A DNA stretch of 64,000 bases from CAYNEO01 sp964396245 (GTDB lineage Bacteria > Zixibacteria > MSB-5A5 > GN15 > FEB-12), in contig CAYNEO010000002.1 of the NCBI GenBank assembly GCA_964396245.1, positions 1 to 64,000 of the forward strand, written 5' to 3'. A model generated the notes under the pieces. It had not been told where the DNA came from. It saw only the letters and a list, made by a program, of their open reading frames with translations, and did no database searches. The position numbers and the translations under genes are program-made. Of this stretch, positions 25,893 to 34,324 are shown in pieces (within the stretch, counting starts at the first letter, position 1; each line of letters opens with the position of its first letter).

Positions 25893-26903
25893 ATGAACGT
25901 TTCGGATCTTGAGCATTTTCGAGACCTGCTTCTGGAGCGGGAGCAGACCCTTCAGTACTTCCTGAAGTCAATGTCGGACACGAACGGCGATGACCTTGCA
26001 AAGGCTCAAGGCCTGCTGACTGAGATCAAGGATGCGCTTTCGAGGGTCGATGATCACTCGTTCGGGAAGTGCAAGGTGTGTGACGGAGAGGTAGAACTTT
26101 ACCGGCTGGAGGTTCAGCCGGTGACTGAAGTCTGCCTGTCATGTATCAGCAAGAAGGAGCAGGCCTTGCTGGAGGAGGAGCTGCTTGTCGCCAGTAAAAT
26201 TCACCGGGCGTTGCTACCGCAAACGATCGCCAGGATCGACGGGTTCGATGTTGCGGTGAGGTCGTACGCGGCCAGAAATGTCGGTGGTGATTACTATGAC
26301 TTTCTCGAGCCGGACAACGGCGGACCGGTGCGGGTGGTGATCGCCGACAGCATGGGCAGCGGATTGCCGGCGGGGCTGCTCATGTCCAACCTTCAAGGCG
26401 CGCTGCGCGTGCTCGCCGAGGACATCCTCTCCCCTGCGCCGCTGGTGGCGCGGCTCAATCAGTGGCTTGTCCGCAATGTCCCGGTGACCAAGTTTGTATC
26501 GTTGACCTGCCTCAGCCTTGAAAACCCGTCGGCGCCTCAGACGACGATGGTACATACGAACGCGGGGCATTGCCCAACGATCTTGATTCGAAACGACGGT
26601 TCCTGTCATTTGCTTCAATCGACCGGCGGTGTGCTCGGTGTCCACCCCGGGTTCGAGTATGAAGAAGATCGATTGACACTTTCATCGGGGGACCTGCTGC
26701 TGCTCTTCACTGACGGTGTGAGCGAGGCTGCCAATGCCGACGAGGAGATGTTCGGGGAAGATCAGCTTGTGAAATTAGTGCAGGAGCATCGGACAAAGCC
26801 GATTAATTCGCTGGTCGAGGATATTGTCGAGCGTGTACTCAAATTCACGGAGCAGGACAAGCTCGATGACGACCTTACGATAATCGCCCTGCGAAAACAC
26901 TGA
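25893..26903 (+). CDS. DksA-type zinc finger fused to SpoIIE-like PP2C phosphatase
   Basis: A 336-residue soluble protein. The N-terminal helical hairpin (~1-50) leads into a four-cysteine finger C60-x2-C63-x17-C81-x2-C84, the exact spacing of DksA/TraR. A coiled segment (~85-105) precedes a SpoIIE/RsbU PP2C domain (~110-336), with GGDYYD (131-136), the IADSMGSGLPAGLL metal/backbone motif, NAGHCP, FTDGVSEA and the C-terminal DDDLTIIAL. RsbU-type phosphatases dephosphorylate STAS anti-anti-sigma proteins. None is adjacent; the STAS proteins at 2571 and 38733 are candidates. Finger and phosphatase are clear, while the consequence of the fusion is inference. Confidence 0.88.
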   Translation: MNVSDLEHFRDLLLEREQTLQYFLKSMSDTNGDDLAKAQGLLTEIKDALSRVDDHSFGKCKVCDGEVELYRLEVQPVTEVCLSCISKKEQALLEEELLVASKIHRALLPQTIARIDGFDVAVRSYAARNVGGDYYDFLEPDNGGPVRVVIADSMGSGLPAGLLMSNLQGALRVLAEDILSPAPLVARLNQWLVRNVPVTKFVSLTCLSLENPSAPQTTMVHTNAGHCPTILIRNDGSCHLLQSTGGVLGVHPGFEYEEDRLTLSSGDLLLLFTDGVSEAANADEEMFGEDQLVKLVQEHRTKPINSLVEDIVERVLKFTEQDKLDDDLTIIALRKH

Positions 26904-27084
26904 AATCAGCGAGTCGGCGCTTTTCGGCTCGCCAACGGAGCCATTTCTGCACACGGCCGCTCACGACTATGGGATTTATTCAGTCTAGCTGATGTCCTGT
27001 CCCTGCTCTTCCAATTTATCTGAACCCAATCATATACTAATTCGTCCATATGGTACACAGGGCATTCCGCAAGGAGCGTGGCAA

Positions 27085-28236
27085 ATGTGGACACGATTTC
27101 AGGCTACTGGGGCGAGTGTCTTAATAACGCTGGTACTTGTATCGTGCAGCGATAATTCAGTCGAACCCGTACCCGGCACGGGACCGACCGCATTTCTCGG
27201 TACAGGGGAATACCTCGGCGATTACTGGCCCACGGACGGGTGGCGCAGTTGCCGCCCCGAGGAAGTCGGTATAAACTCGCACCGGCTTCTTCAGGCATAC
27301 TGGATCGCTGCCAATCCGGAATTCAACACCCAGGGGCTGGTCATTATCAAGGACGGTTATATCGTCGGTGAAACTTACTTTCGAGGATTTGAGCCAACTG
27401 ACCGCCACACCAGTTATTCCGTCGCCAAGAGTTTTTCGAGCGCCGTGATCGGAATCGCGATCGACAAGGGGTACATCGCCGACGTCAACGAGAAAGTCTA
27501 TGAGTATTACCCGCAATGGCAGCAGCCTGAGACGGATCCCCGCAAGCAGCAGATCACTATCCGTCACCTCCTGACGATGACATCCGGAATCGAATGGAAC
27601 GAGGACGACTATTACGAGGATCCGTCGGAAAATGATGCGTTTATCATGTATTCCCGGCCGTGTCTGTATGAGTACGTGCTCGACAAGCCTATGGAGTATA
27701 ACCCGGGAGAAACCTGGTATTACTCGACCGGCAATTCTGAGTTGTTGACGGGAATAATCGAAGAAGCCACCGACAGCACGTTATATCAATTTGCGCTGGC
27801 CAACCTTTTGACGCCGATAGGCTTGACAGATATTGGCTGGCATCACGATGACGCCGGCCACTCATGCGCCGGTTCCGGTGTCGTGGCAACGGTCCGGGAA
27901 TTTGCAAAACTTGGTTTCCTGTATTTGCATAATGGCGAGTGGGACGGCAGAAGGATCGTGCCGGAGGCGTGGATCGAGGAATCGCTGCAACCCGTTTCGT
28001 CGGATGTTACGTGGTACGGGTACCACTGGTGGTTGAGACGCGCCCTCACCGCCGACCCGAATACGAGTATCCCCCCGAATACATTCATCGCATGGGGCAT
28101 ATACACGCAGCAGATATTCGTCATCCCGGAAAAGCAATTGGTGATCGCGCGAGTGGGCAGCGACGAAGACCCGACCCATATGGGCTGGAATGAGGTCGCT
28201 TTTTTGACGGCCGTTCTCGAGTCGATAAACGATTAA
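27085..28236 (+). CDS. Beta-lactamase-fold serine hydrolase (lipoprotein)
   Basis: A 383-residue class-C-like serine hydrolase. The signal sequence ends LVLVSC, a plausible lipobox. The catalytic SxxK is SVAK within YSVAKSFSSAVIG, the second motif is YYSTGNSELL (YxT/N position), and HLLTMTSGIEW is a family landmark. Family members are esterases, D-aminopeptidases or PBP-like; antibiotic hydrolysis should not be assumed. ATG 27085 follows AAGGAG; 31 upstream in-frame codons lack conservation. Confidence 0.88.
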   Translation: MWTRFQATGASVLITLVLVSCSDNSVEPVPGTGPTAFLGTGEYLGDYWPTDGWRSCRPEEVGINSHRLLQAYWIAANPEFNTQGLVIIKDGYIVGETYFRGFEPTDRHTSYSVAKSFSSAVIGIAIDKGYIADVNEKVYEYYPQWQQPETDPRKQQITIRHLLTMTSGIEWNEDDYYEDPSENDAFIMYSRPCLYEYVLDKPMEYNPGETWYYSTGNSELLTGIIEEATDSTLYQFALANLLTPIGLTDIGWHHDDAGHSCAGSGVVATVREFAKLGFLYLHNGEWDGRRIVPEAWIEESLQPVSSDVTWYGYHWWLRRALTADPNTSIPPNTFIAWGIYTQQIFVIPEKQLVIARVGSDEDPTHMGWNEVAFLTAVLESIND

Positions 28237-28779
28237 GCAGGGCGCGCATCACGGCGAACAACCCTGATTTCCCGTACATCGGGTGCCGAAGGCATGTGAA
28301 GATTTTCTGCATATGCACGCCGTTCTCCGGGTTCAATGAGTTGTCGTATAATAAGTTACCTCCTCTCGGCCGGCGGCTTTCGCACACATTATTTCGGGCT
28401 GAACGGGGAACAGTTGCAGGATGAATTCGTTACACATACACGTCCGTAAGGAATGACCGGAGTTGAATGAAAGAAAAATTATTGACACGGAGGATATTCA
28501 CACGGTCTACGAGGACACCATCTCTGCAGAGCGCGTTCGCGTCACGTGAGTGATGCCGGACGCCGTTCACTTCTTCCCGGTTGATTAGTTCTCCAGCGCT
28601 CGGTCTTAAACAATGCCGACAGCAACTCGGCGTGGAGACAGCATCACCGATTGACTCCTGAGTGCAAGACCTGTTGCGGCCAGGGACAGAGTGGAATGAT
28701 GGCCCGAGTGACGGGCTTTCAAGACACGAAACAGAAACTGTTCGGGCAGAACAAACAACCATAATGAGGAGGTATTATT
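28237..28779. other. 543-bp intergenic region
   Basis: Longest gene-free stretch in the window. No supported gene on either strand. A TTGACA occurs near 28490, but no fair -10 lies at 16-18 bases. A TATAAT near 28347 lacks a -35. The last 20 bases hold the strong GAGGAGG ribosome site of the next gene. I see no tRNA or riboswitch fold. Confidence 0.4.
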
Positions 28780-29460
28780 ATGGCTGCAGAAGAACATGCG
28801 TATGCACACGCACAGACTGAAGGCGTATCGATGCGGTACCTTCTGAGCGGTTCAATCGGTGAAGGAGCCGCCGGGGCAGCCGCGGTAGTCGTATCGATCG
28901 CCGGACTGGCGGCATTTAACGCCGGTATGTTAATCCCGATCGCGATTATCGTGATCGGCGGTGCGCTGACGTTCGAAGGAACGGCACGAGCGGCCCGTTT
29001 CAACCGTATGCTCATGGAAGTGAGTCGCGGTGAGTTCAGAGAAATGGAAATGGGCGGCGGCGTGACGGTCGAACTGATCGGCGGACTCGTGACCATGGCG
29101 CTTGGCGTGCTGGCCCTGTTGCAGGTCTCCATGATGGAGCTCGCTCCGATAGCAGCTATCGTGGCGAGTGCATCGATCCTGATGGGCTCGGCGACGACAG
29201 CTCGCATGAACGCTATAACCATTCAAAGGTCAAAGGAACCCGAGGAAGCACGGGCACTGGCCCACGTCGCCATGACCTCAGGGACGACGCTTCAGGCTTT
29301 TGTCGGCCTGGGCGGAGTAGTACTGGGCATTCTGGCCATTTCCGGAGTTTATCCGGGAATCCTCACGCTGGTGACGACACTTTCCCTCGGTTTTGCTCTT
29401 TTGATCGGAGGCTCCGCCCTCACGGGTATGGCCACGATGATCAGAGGTGAACAGCGCTAA
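28780..29460 (+). CDS. Polytopic membrane protein with internal duplication
   Basis: A 226-residue, very hydrophobic, Gly/Ala-rich protein. Membrane segments run in pairs (~22-45 and 49-66; ~92-116 and 120-138; ~165-190 and 195-215), each pair linked by short polar turns. The second helix of each pair contains a similar GGA/GSA-LT/TT-x-A motif (IGGALTFEGTARA, LMGSATTARM, LIGGSALTGMAT). This suggests three copies of a helical hairpin. GAGGAGG lies 7 bases before the ATG. No family recognised. Confidence 0.7.
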   Translation: MAAEEHAYAHAQTEGVSMRYLLSGSIGEGAAGAAAVVVSIAGLAAFNAGMLIPIAIIVIGGALTFEGTARAARFNRMLMEVSRGEFREMEMGGGVTVELIGGLVTMALGVLALLQVSMMELAPIAAIVASASILMGSATTARMNAITIQRSKEPEEARALAHVAMTSGTTLQAFVGLGGVVLGILAISGVYPGILTLVTTLSLGFALLIGGSALTGMATMIRGEQR

Positions 29461-29482
29461 GACGGCTGAACCTTAATATGTA

Positions 29483-29508
29483 CCCGGCGGACGTGGTTGT
29501 CCGCCGGG
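29483..29508. terminator. Hairpin between convergent genes
   Basis: CCCGGCGGA/TCCGCCGGG, 9-bp stem with 8-base loop, between the convergent genes ending at 29460 and 29530. It lacks a T-run, so intrinsic termination is uncertain. Confidence 0.5.
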
Positions 29509-29529
29509 CAATAATCCTCAAATACACAT

Positions 29530-30297
29530 TCAGGGGATCTTACGGTCCGGAGGCCCGTCGTACTCGAAAGGAGGCGGACCAAGGCGACGCATCGGCTTTT
29601 CGCGAGTCATCTCTTCGTAAGCATGGGCAAGGAGGCCCGGCATACGGGAGATAATGAAGAAACCTTTGCCGAGACGCCAGTCAAAGCCCATATCGGAGAT
29701 GACGGCCGCGATAGCTCCATCGACATTGATCGGCAGGGCCTTGCCAAGTTTTTGTGCCAGGGCGTCCTCAAGAGCGCGGCACAGTTCGATGTGCCGTCCA
29801 CTGTAGCCGTGGCGAGCGGCAATTTCGAACAGTTTTCCCGTCCGGGGGTCAACCGAGTGGAGACGGTGACCAAACCCAGGCATGCGCCGCTTCGTTTCTT
29901 TCAGCCAGTCCACCATCTGTGCGGCGAGAGCGGCGGGATCGCCTTCTTTTTTTGCCCAGTCCTGAAGTATTCTGGCGCCCTGCTCGATGGCGCCACCGTG
30001 AGTGTCACCGATTACGAGGACGCCGCCGGCCAGAGCGGCATTTAGTGGATTGCCTCCGGATACCACTGTTCGTGTGCCGAGAACGGACGGCGGTGAAGCG
30101 CCATGATCGACTGACGAAACGAGAATTGCATTCATCATGGCGGCCTCCGCCTTGCTCGGCAGCTCGCCTTTCAGAATCAGAAAGACCGTTTCCGCGTACG
30201 AGAGTTTTTCCATGATGTCGGTTATATCGTAGCCTCGTACCCGTATTCGCCCCGGGCCGATGTTGGTGATGGCGGTCTTCCAGCTTTCCTCTGCCAT
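29530..30297 (-). CDS. Short citrate synthase-family enzyme, probable citryl-CoA lyase
   Basis: A 255-residue member of the citrate synthase superfamily, much shorter than true citrate synthases (~370-440). It carries the catalytic PGFGHRLHSVDPR segment, the VSSVDHGASPPS histidine region, a GDTHGGAIEQGA block and INVDGAIAAVISDMG. Citryl-CoA lyases of this size split citryl-CoA to acetyl-CoA and oxaloacetate. The same domain also ends ATP-citrate lyase. No citryl-CoA synthetase is in the window, so a role in citrate cleavage, methylcitrate chemistry or secondary metabolism stays open. Confidence 0.75.
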   Translation of the reverse strand: MAEESWKTAITNIGPGRIRVRGYDITDIMEKLSYAETVFLILKGELPSKAEAAMMNAILVSSVDHGASPPSVLGTRTVVSGGNPLNAALAGGVLVIGDTHGGAIEQGARILQDWAKKEGDPAALAAQMVDWLKETKRRMPGFGHRLHSVDPRTGKLFEIAARHGYSGRHIELCRALEDALAQKLGKALPINVDGAIAAVISDMGFDWRLGKGFFIISRMPGLLAHAYEEMTREKPMRRLGPPPFEYDGPPDRKIP

Positions 30298-30330
30298 ATC
30301 ACACCTCTTTATGTTGAAGGAGAAGTTTGC

Positions 30331-31188
30331 TCAGTTTCCTGCCTGACGAAGACTGTCAACCGCGCGCTGTGACTCCGGAGACATATTTGCCTCCGCGTAC
30401 TCCAACCACTGTTTCTGCAGGTCATCGACGGTCATACCGAGTGAATCGCTGACAAACTGTCTGAACGGCAGCGGGGTCGTATAGAGATGCCTGAAGGTGC
30501 CGGGACCGTATGTCGACAACACGAAGGCATCGAACGACGCGGCCTCACCGGACTGTAAACGCTCCGTGTCGCTGTTAATGGTCGTATCGGCCGCCAGACT
30601 GTCCAGTGGTACAAATTCGTTCCTCTCCCGATATCCGATCGTACCGCCGTGATAGTCCTGGCCGGAGTAGTCGAACAATGCAATCAACCCGTGTTTGAGA
30701 AACGGAAATTGGGGTTCTCGCGGGACCCATTTCGGAATCATCCACTGCATGAAGGTAACGCCAAAATAACTCGGCAGCCAAAAATGGATGATGCCATCCT
30801 TGACAAACGGGTACGACCTGCCGGTCATTTCCTGCCCCTGGCCAAAACCGCTGTAGTAAATCACGGTGATCGTGTCCATCGGAACGGGCATGTTAAGGGC
30901 CGCACTCACTTGATCACGGGCTCGAATGTACCCGGCAGCGACACTCTGAAAAACAGATTCCTGGGGATGGTCGGGCGGATAAATGATCTTTACTCTTTCC
31001 CAGTTGTAAACCTTCCACCCCGCGTATGCTGGATCCTCGAGAGGGCCGCTCTGTTTCTTTTCCGAAGACGAGCAGACCAGGCCAAACAGCAATAATATCA
31101 CCGCCGGAATGAGGATCAGGAGCCATCGTTCTGTCATTTTTGTAAAGGCTCCAAACAAGGTCGAATTTCTATACGTGAAAAACCGCAT
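30331..31188 (-). CDS. Membrane-anchored protein resembling inactive peptidase MA-like domain
   Basis: A 285-residue protein with an N-terminal hydrophobic anchor (WLLILIPAVILLLFGLV) ending in Cys-Ser-Ser-Ser. The lipobox is not canonical, so anchor rather than lipoprotein. The mature part (VKIIYPPDHPQE, ITVIYYSGFGQGQ, FLKHGLIALFDY, DAFVLSTYGPGTFRHLY) follows the order of peptidase MA-like gluzincins but has no HExxH. GGAG is 7 bases before ATG 31188; ATG 31137 is an alternative. It is downstream of nothing and 33 bases upstream of the citryl-CoA lyase gene, probably one unit. Confidence 0.55.
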   Translation of the reverse strand: MRFFTYRNSTLFGAFTKMTERWLLILIPAVILLLFGLVCSSSEKKQSGPLEDPAYAGWKVYNWERVKIIYPPDHPQESVFQSVAAGYIRARDQVSAALNMPVPMDTITVIYYSGFGQGQEMTGRSYPFVKDGIIHFWLPSYFGVTFMQWMIPKWVPREPQFPFLKHGLIALFDYSGQDYHGGTIGYRERNEFVPLDSLAADTTINSDTERLQSGEAASFDAFVLSTYGPGTFRHLYTTPLPFRQFVSDSLGMTVDDLQKQWLEYAEANMSPESQRAVDSLRQAGN

Positions 31189-31292
31189 CCATTATCTCCG
31201 AATTAACCGTAAGCCGAAGTGTTGAAATAATATAACTACCCTTATATCTACTGTCAACCGCATTTGTTTCGTTATTTTTTTCACAACGCAAC

Positions 31293-31321
31293 TTGACTTT
31301 ACCGGCAAAATAGACGATATT
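31293..31321 (+). promoter_or_regulatory. Promoter candidate for the oxidoreductase operon
   Basis: TTGACT (31293-31298), 17-base spacer, GATATT (31316-31321) in an unusually AT-rich stretch, about 100 bases upstream of the P-loop ATPase gene. Just downstream is ACTAAATT...AATTAGT (31329-31350), an imperfect inverted repeat that could be an operator. Confidence 0.5.
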
Positions 31322-31423
31322 CACTCGTACTAAATTAGGATTGAATTAGTTCCTATTCAGGCGCCGTCACGAACGGAATGGCATCCGGACGCGTACGAGG
31401 TCAGGGAGGTTCGAGCAATCATA

Positions 31424-32140
31424 ATGACCGACACTTCAAGAACATACTCCTACCCTGCTTTTACCCGGGACATTATCACCATTGTTGGGGGCTATGGCAG
31501 CGGCAAGTCGGAAGTATCGGTAAATCTTGCCCGGCTTTTCGCCCTGAGCGACCCCCGCCGTGTGTATATCGCGGACCTCGACATAATCAATCCGTATTTT
31601 CGTTCGCGCGAGGCGGTGAAGGAACTCGAGGCGATCGGGGTTCGTTCGTTGATCCCCCCCGGTGACCAGGCGTATGCGGATTTGCCGATAATCATTCCAC
31701 AGATTAAAGGGGCTATCAAACAGACTGAGGGCAAGCTGATTCTGGATGTTGGCGGCGACGACCAGGGCGCGAGGGTGCTGAGTTCACTCTCCGATGCTTT
31801 TGTCCCCGACGCCTACGAGCTGCTACTGGTGCTCAACGCCAATCGACCGTTTACATCGACAGTAGAGGGCGCCCGGAAGCTGATGCGAGACATAGAGGCA
31901 TCTTCGCGGCTTTCTTTCACGGGAATTATCTCCAATACGCATCTATTGGAACATACGACAGTAGAAATAGTGATGGACGGCTTGAAGCTGGCCAGGGCCG
32001 TCGGAGAGGCGGCCAGCCTTCCGGTAGTGTTCGTTAGCGCTACCCGTTCGGTAATAGAGAAACTCGATCCCCAAAAGATCAACGTTCCCCTCCTGCCACT
32101 GGACCGCTCATTGTTGAAGCCATGGGAACGTCGTGTCTGA
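31424..32140 (+). CDS. MinD/ParA-like P-loop ATPase
   Basis: A 238-residue SIMIBI-type ATPase. Walker A is GGYGSGKSE (residues 22-30), lacking the second signature lysine of MinD (KGGxGKT). Walker A' is ADLDIINPYFRSRE, and the LILDVGGDDQGA strand is the Walker B region. It is the first gene of the operon: the ferredoxin gene follows 29 bases later. It could help maturation or Fe-S cluster insertion of the oxidoreductase; that is inference from position. GGGAGG upstream. Confidence 0.75.
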   Translation: MTDTSRTYSYPAFTRDIITIVGGYGSGKSEVSVNLARLFALSDPRRVYIADLDIINPYFRSREAVKELEAIGVRSLIPPGDQAYADLPIIIPQIKGAIKQTEGKLILDVGGDDQGARVLSSLSDAFVPDAYELLLVLNANRPFTSTVEGARKLMRDIEASSRLSFTGIISNTHLLEHTTVEIVMDGLKLARAVGEAASLPVVFVSATRSVIEKLDPQKINVPLLPLDRSLLKPWERRV

Positions 32141-32169
32141 CGGGATTACGTTGCATAGAGGAAATACGA

Positions 32170-32403
32170 ATGCCAGGCGTTACGATTGACAAGAACCACT
32201 GCAAGGGATGCGAATTGTGCGTGAAGGCCTGCCCCCAGCAGATACTGTCGATGTCAAAAGACATCACGGTGAAGGGCTACTTTTACGCACAGGTTCACGA
32301 TCCATCCCGGTGCATCGGCTGTAAGATTTGTGCGATAACATGTCCCGACGCGGCTATCGAAGTACACACGCACGGGCTTTCATATGTCCTCTTTGATTAT
32401 TGA
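32170..32403 (+). CDS. 2x[4Fe-4S] ferredoxin subunit of 2-oxoacid oxidoreductase
   Basis: A 77-residue ferredoxin with CKGCELCVKACP and CIGCKICAITCP, two [4Fe-4S] clusters. It is the delta-type subunit that passes electrons from the 2-oxoacid:ferredoxin oxidoreductase core. ATG 32170 follows AGAGGA; the frame is open 16 codons further into the previous gene. Gene order delta-alpha-beta-gamma is standard. Confidence 0.9.
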   Translation: MPGVTIDKNHCKGCELCVKACPQQILSMSKDITVKGYFYAQVHDPSRCIGCKICAITCPDAAIEVHTHGLSYVLFDY

Positions 32404-32429
32404 GTCAGGGAGCAGTAAGGGAAGATTCT

Positions 32430-33551
32430 ATGGCAAAGATATTGATGAAAGGTAACGAAGCGATCGCGGAAGCCGCCATCCGTGCGGGCGCGACAAACTA
32501 CTTCTGCTACCCGATTACTCCGCAGACCGAAGTGGCTGAATACCTGGCGCGCCGGATGCCCGAGGCGGGCGGCGTATTCCTCCAGGCCGAAAGCGAAGTG
32601 GCGGTCGGCAATATTCTGTTCGGCGCCGCCGCGACGGGAAAACGCGTGTTTACGTCATCGTCGAGCCCCGGTATCAGCCTGATGCAGGAAGCAATTTCGT
32701 ATATCGCCGGAGCGCAGCTGCCCTGCGTGATTATAAATATCATGCGCGGCGGTCCCGGTCTGGGCGGAATTCTGCCGGCGCAGTCGGACTACTTTCAGGC
32801 GACGAAAGGCGGCGGTCACGGGGACTATCACGTTATGGTGCTGGCGCCGTCGACCATTCAGGAAGCGGTCGACCTGACGATGGACTCTTTCCACCTGGCC
32901 GATAAATACCGCAACCCGGTGATGATTATCGGTGACGGCATGATCGGACAAATGATGGAGCCGGTCGAATTCCCGGATAAGTACGAGGAACCCGAACTGC
33001 CCGAAAAAACGTGGGCGGCAACCGGCGCCAAGGGCCGCAAACCACTCATCTTGAAATCATTGTTCCTCGACCCGTACGCCCTGGAACAGAACAATATCGA
33101 GATGGCCAAGAAGTACGAGCAGATGAAGGCCAGCGAAGCCCGTTATGAGCTATACAAGGTCGACCCCAAGAACAAGATTTTGATCGTCTCGTACGGCACG
33201 ATGGCGCGGATCTGTCAGACGGCCATCGATGAACTGGAGCGCGAAGGCGTTTCGGTCGGTCTATTTCGCCCGATCACCCTCTTCCCCTACCCGGAAAAGG
33301 AGCTGAAGAAGGAAATCAACAAGCAGAACATCAAGACCGTGCTCACGATCGAAATGAGCATGGGCCAGATGCTGGAGGATGTCGAGCGTATAGCGGCCGA
33401 GAAGAAGCCGGTGAAGTTCTTCGGACGTACCGGCGGTATCGTGCCGTCTCCGGAGGAGGTCGAGGAGCAGATAATGTCACTGCTCAAGCCGACCCCGCGC
33501 GGCCGCAAAACGAGCAAAAAAGCGACTACAAAGAAGAAAGCCAGAGGATAG
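32430..33551 (+). CDS. vorB: 2-oxoacid:ferredoxin oxidoreductase alpha subunit (VorB type)
   Basis: A 373-residue alpha subunit. Landmarks are MKGNEAIAEAAIRAGA, YPITPQTEVAEYL, FLQAESEVAVGN, TSSSSPGISLMQE and RGGPGLGG. These fit the VorB (3-methyl-2-oxobutanoate) branch better than PorA. With the beta subunit it oxidises a 2-oxoacid and CoA to acyl-CoA, CO2 and reduced ferredoxin, or runs in reverse. The C-terminal extension ending in Lys/Arg-rich residues is unusual but short. AAGGGA precedes ATG 32430. The substrate (branched-chain 2-oxoacid or 2-oxoglutarate) cannot be fixed from sequence alone. Confidence 0.9.
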   Translation: MAKILMKGNEAIAEAAIRAGATNYFCYPITPQTEVAEYLARRMPEAGGVFLQAESEVAVGNILFGAAATGKRVFTSSSSPGISLMQEAISYIAGAQLPCVIINIMRGGPGLGGILPAQSDYFQATKGGGHGDYHVMVLAPSTIQEAVDLTMDSFHLADKYRNPVMIIGDGMIGQMMEPVEFPDKYEEPELPEKTWAATGAKGRKPLILKSLFLDPYALEQNNIEMAKKYEQMKASEARYELYKVDPKNKILIVSYGTMARICQTAIDELEREGVSVGLFRPITLFPYPEKELKKEINKQNIKTVLTIEMSMGQMLEDVERIAAEKKPVKFFGRTGGIVPSPEEVEEQIMSLLKPTPRGRKTSKKATTKKKARG

Positions 33552-33553
33552 AT

Positions 33554-34324
33554 ATGGAAGCGCAAGCCAATACGATTTTCTCGCGGCCGGAAGCGCTGAA
33601 AGACGTTGTCACGCACTACTGCCCCGGGTGCACCCACGGAGTTATTCACCGCATCGTGGCGGAAGTGCTGGTCGAGCTGAATCTGCGCGAGAAAGCGGTC
33701 GGCGTGGCTCCGGTGGGATGCTCGGTATTGATTTACAATTATTTCAATACCGATTTTCTCGAAGCTCCTCACGGACGGGCGCCGGCGCTCGCAACCGGGT
33801 TCAAACGTCTTCGTCCGGACATGACCGTTTTCACGTACCAGGGCGACGGTGATCTGGCCTCGATCGGGATGGGTGAAATTGTCCACGCGGCTAACCGGGG
33901 TGAGAAATTCACCACCATATTCGTTAACAATGCCATATATGGCATGACCGGCGGCCAGATGGCGCCCACGACGCTTCCGGGACAGGTGACGACCACCTGC
34001 CCGCTGGGTCGCGATGTGGGCCAGGTGGGACAGCCGATACGCATGGTGGAGCTTCTATCGACGCTGGGGACGCCCGCCTATCTCGAGCGAGTGGCGGTTC
34101 ATAAGCCGGAGTATATAATCGGCGCCAAGCGGGCAATCAGACGCGCCTTCAAGTACCAGGAGGAAGGTCGTTGTTTCTCTTTGATTGAGGTGCTCTCAAC
34201 GTGCCCGACGAACTGGGGCCAAACGCCGGTCGAAGCTACCAAATGGCTCGACAAGAACATGATGTCATACTATCCGCTCGGCGTTTATAAGGATCCCGAA
34301 AACGGCGCCCGGGAGGTGCGGTGA
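33554..34324 (+). CDS. 2-oxoacid:ferredoxin oxidoreductase beta subunit (ThDP)
   Basis: A 256-residue thiamine-diphosphate subunit. HYCPGCTHG carries two cluster cysteines, and VAPVGCSV and the ThDP motif GDGDLASIGMGEIVHAANR with downstream NN(x)YGMTGGQ are present. Two bases separate it from vorB, and its TGA overlaps the next ATG. It acts with the alpha, gamma and ferredoxin subunits. Confidence 0.9.
   Translation: MEAQANTIFSRPEALKDVVTHYCPGCTHGVIHRIVAEVLVELNLREKAVGVAPVGCSVLIYNYFNTDFLEAPHGRAPALATGFKRLRPDMTVFTYQGDGDLASIGMGEIVHAANRGEKFTTIFVNNAIYGMTGGQMAPTTLPGQVTTTCPLGRDVGQVGQPIRMVELLSTLGTPAYLERVAVHKPEYIIGAKRAIRRAFKYQEEGRCFSLIEVLSTCPTNWGQTPVEATKWLDKNMMSYYPLGVYKDPENGAREVR

Noticed and set aside
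27085..28236. Antibiotic-resistance beta-lactamase
   Set aside because: SxxK and the YST motif only show the serine-hydrolase fold; the SGIEW and STGNSELL context is that of esterase/peptidase-type relatives.
28355..28380. Small - strand gene behind AGAGGAGGT
   Set aside because: No ATG, GTG or TTG at proper distance; the frame that follows shows no coding character.
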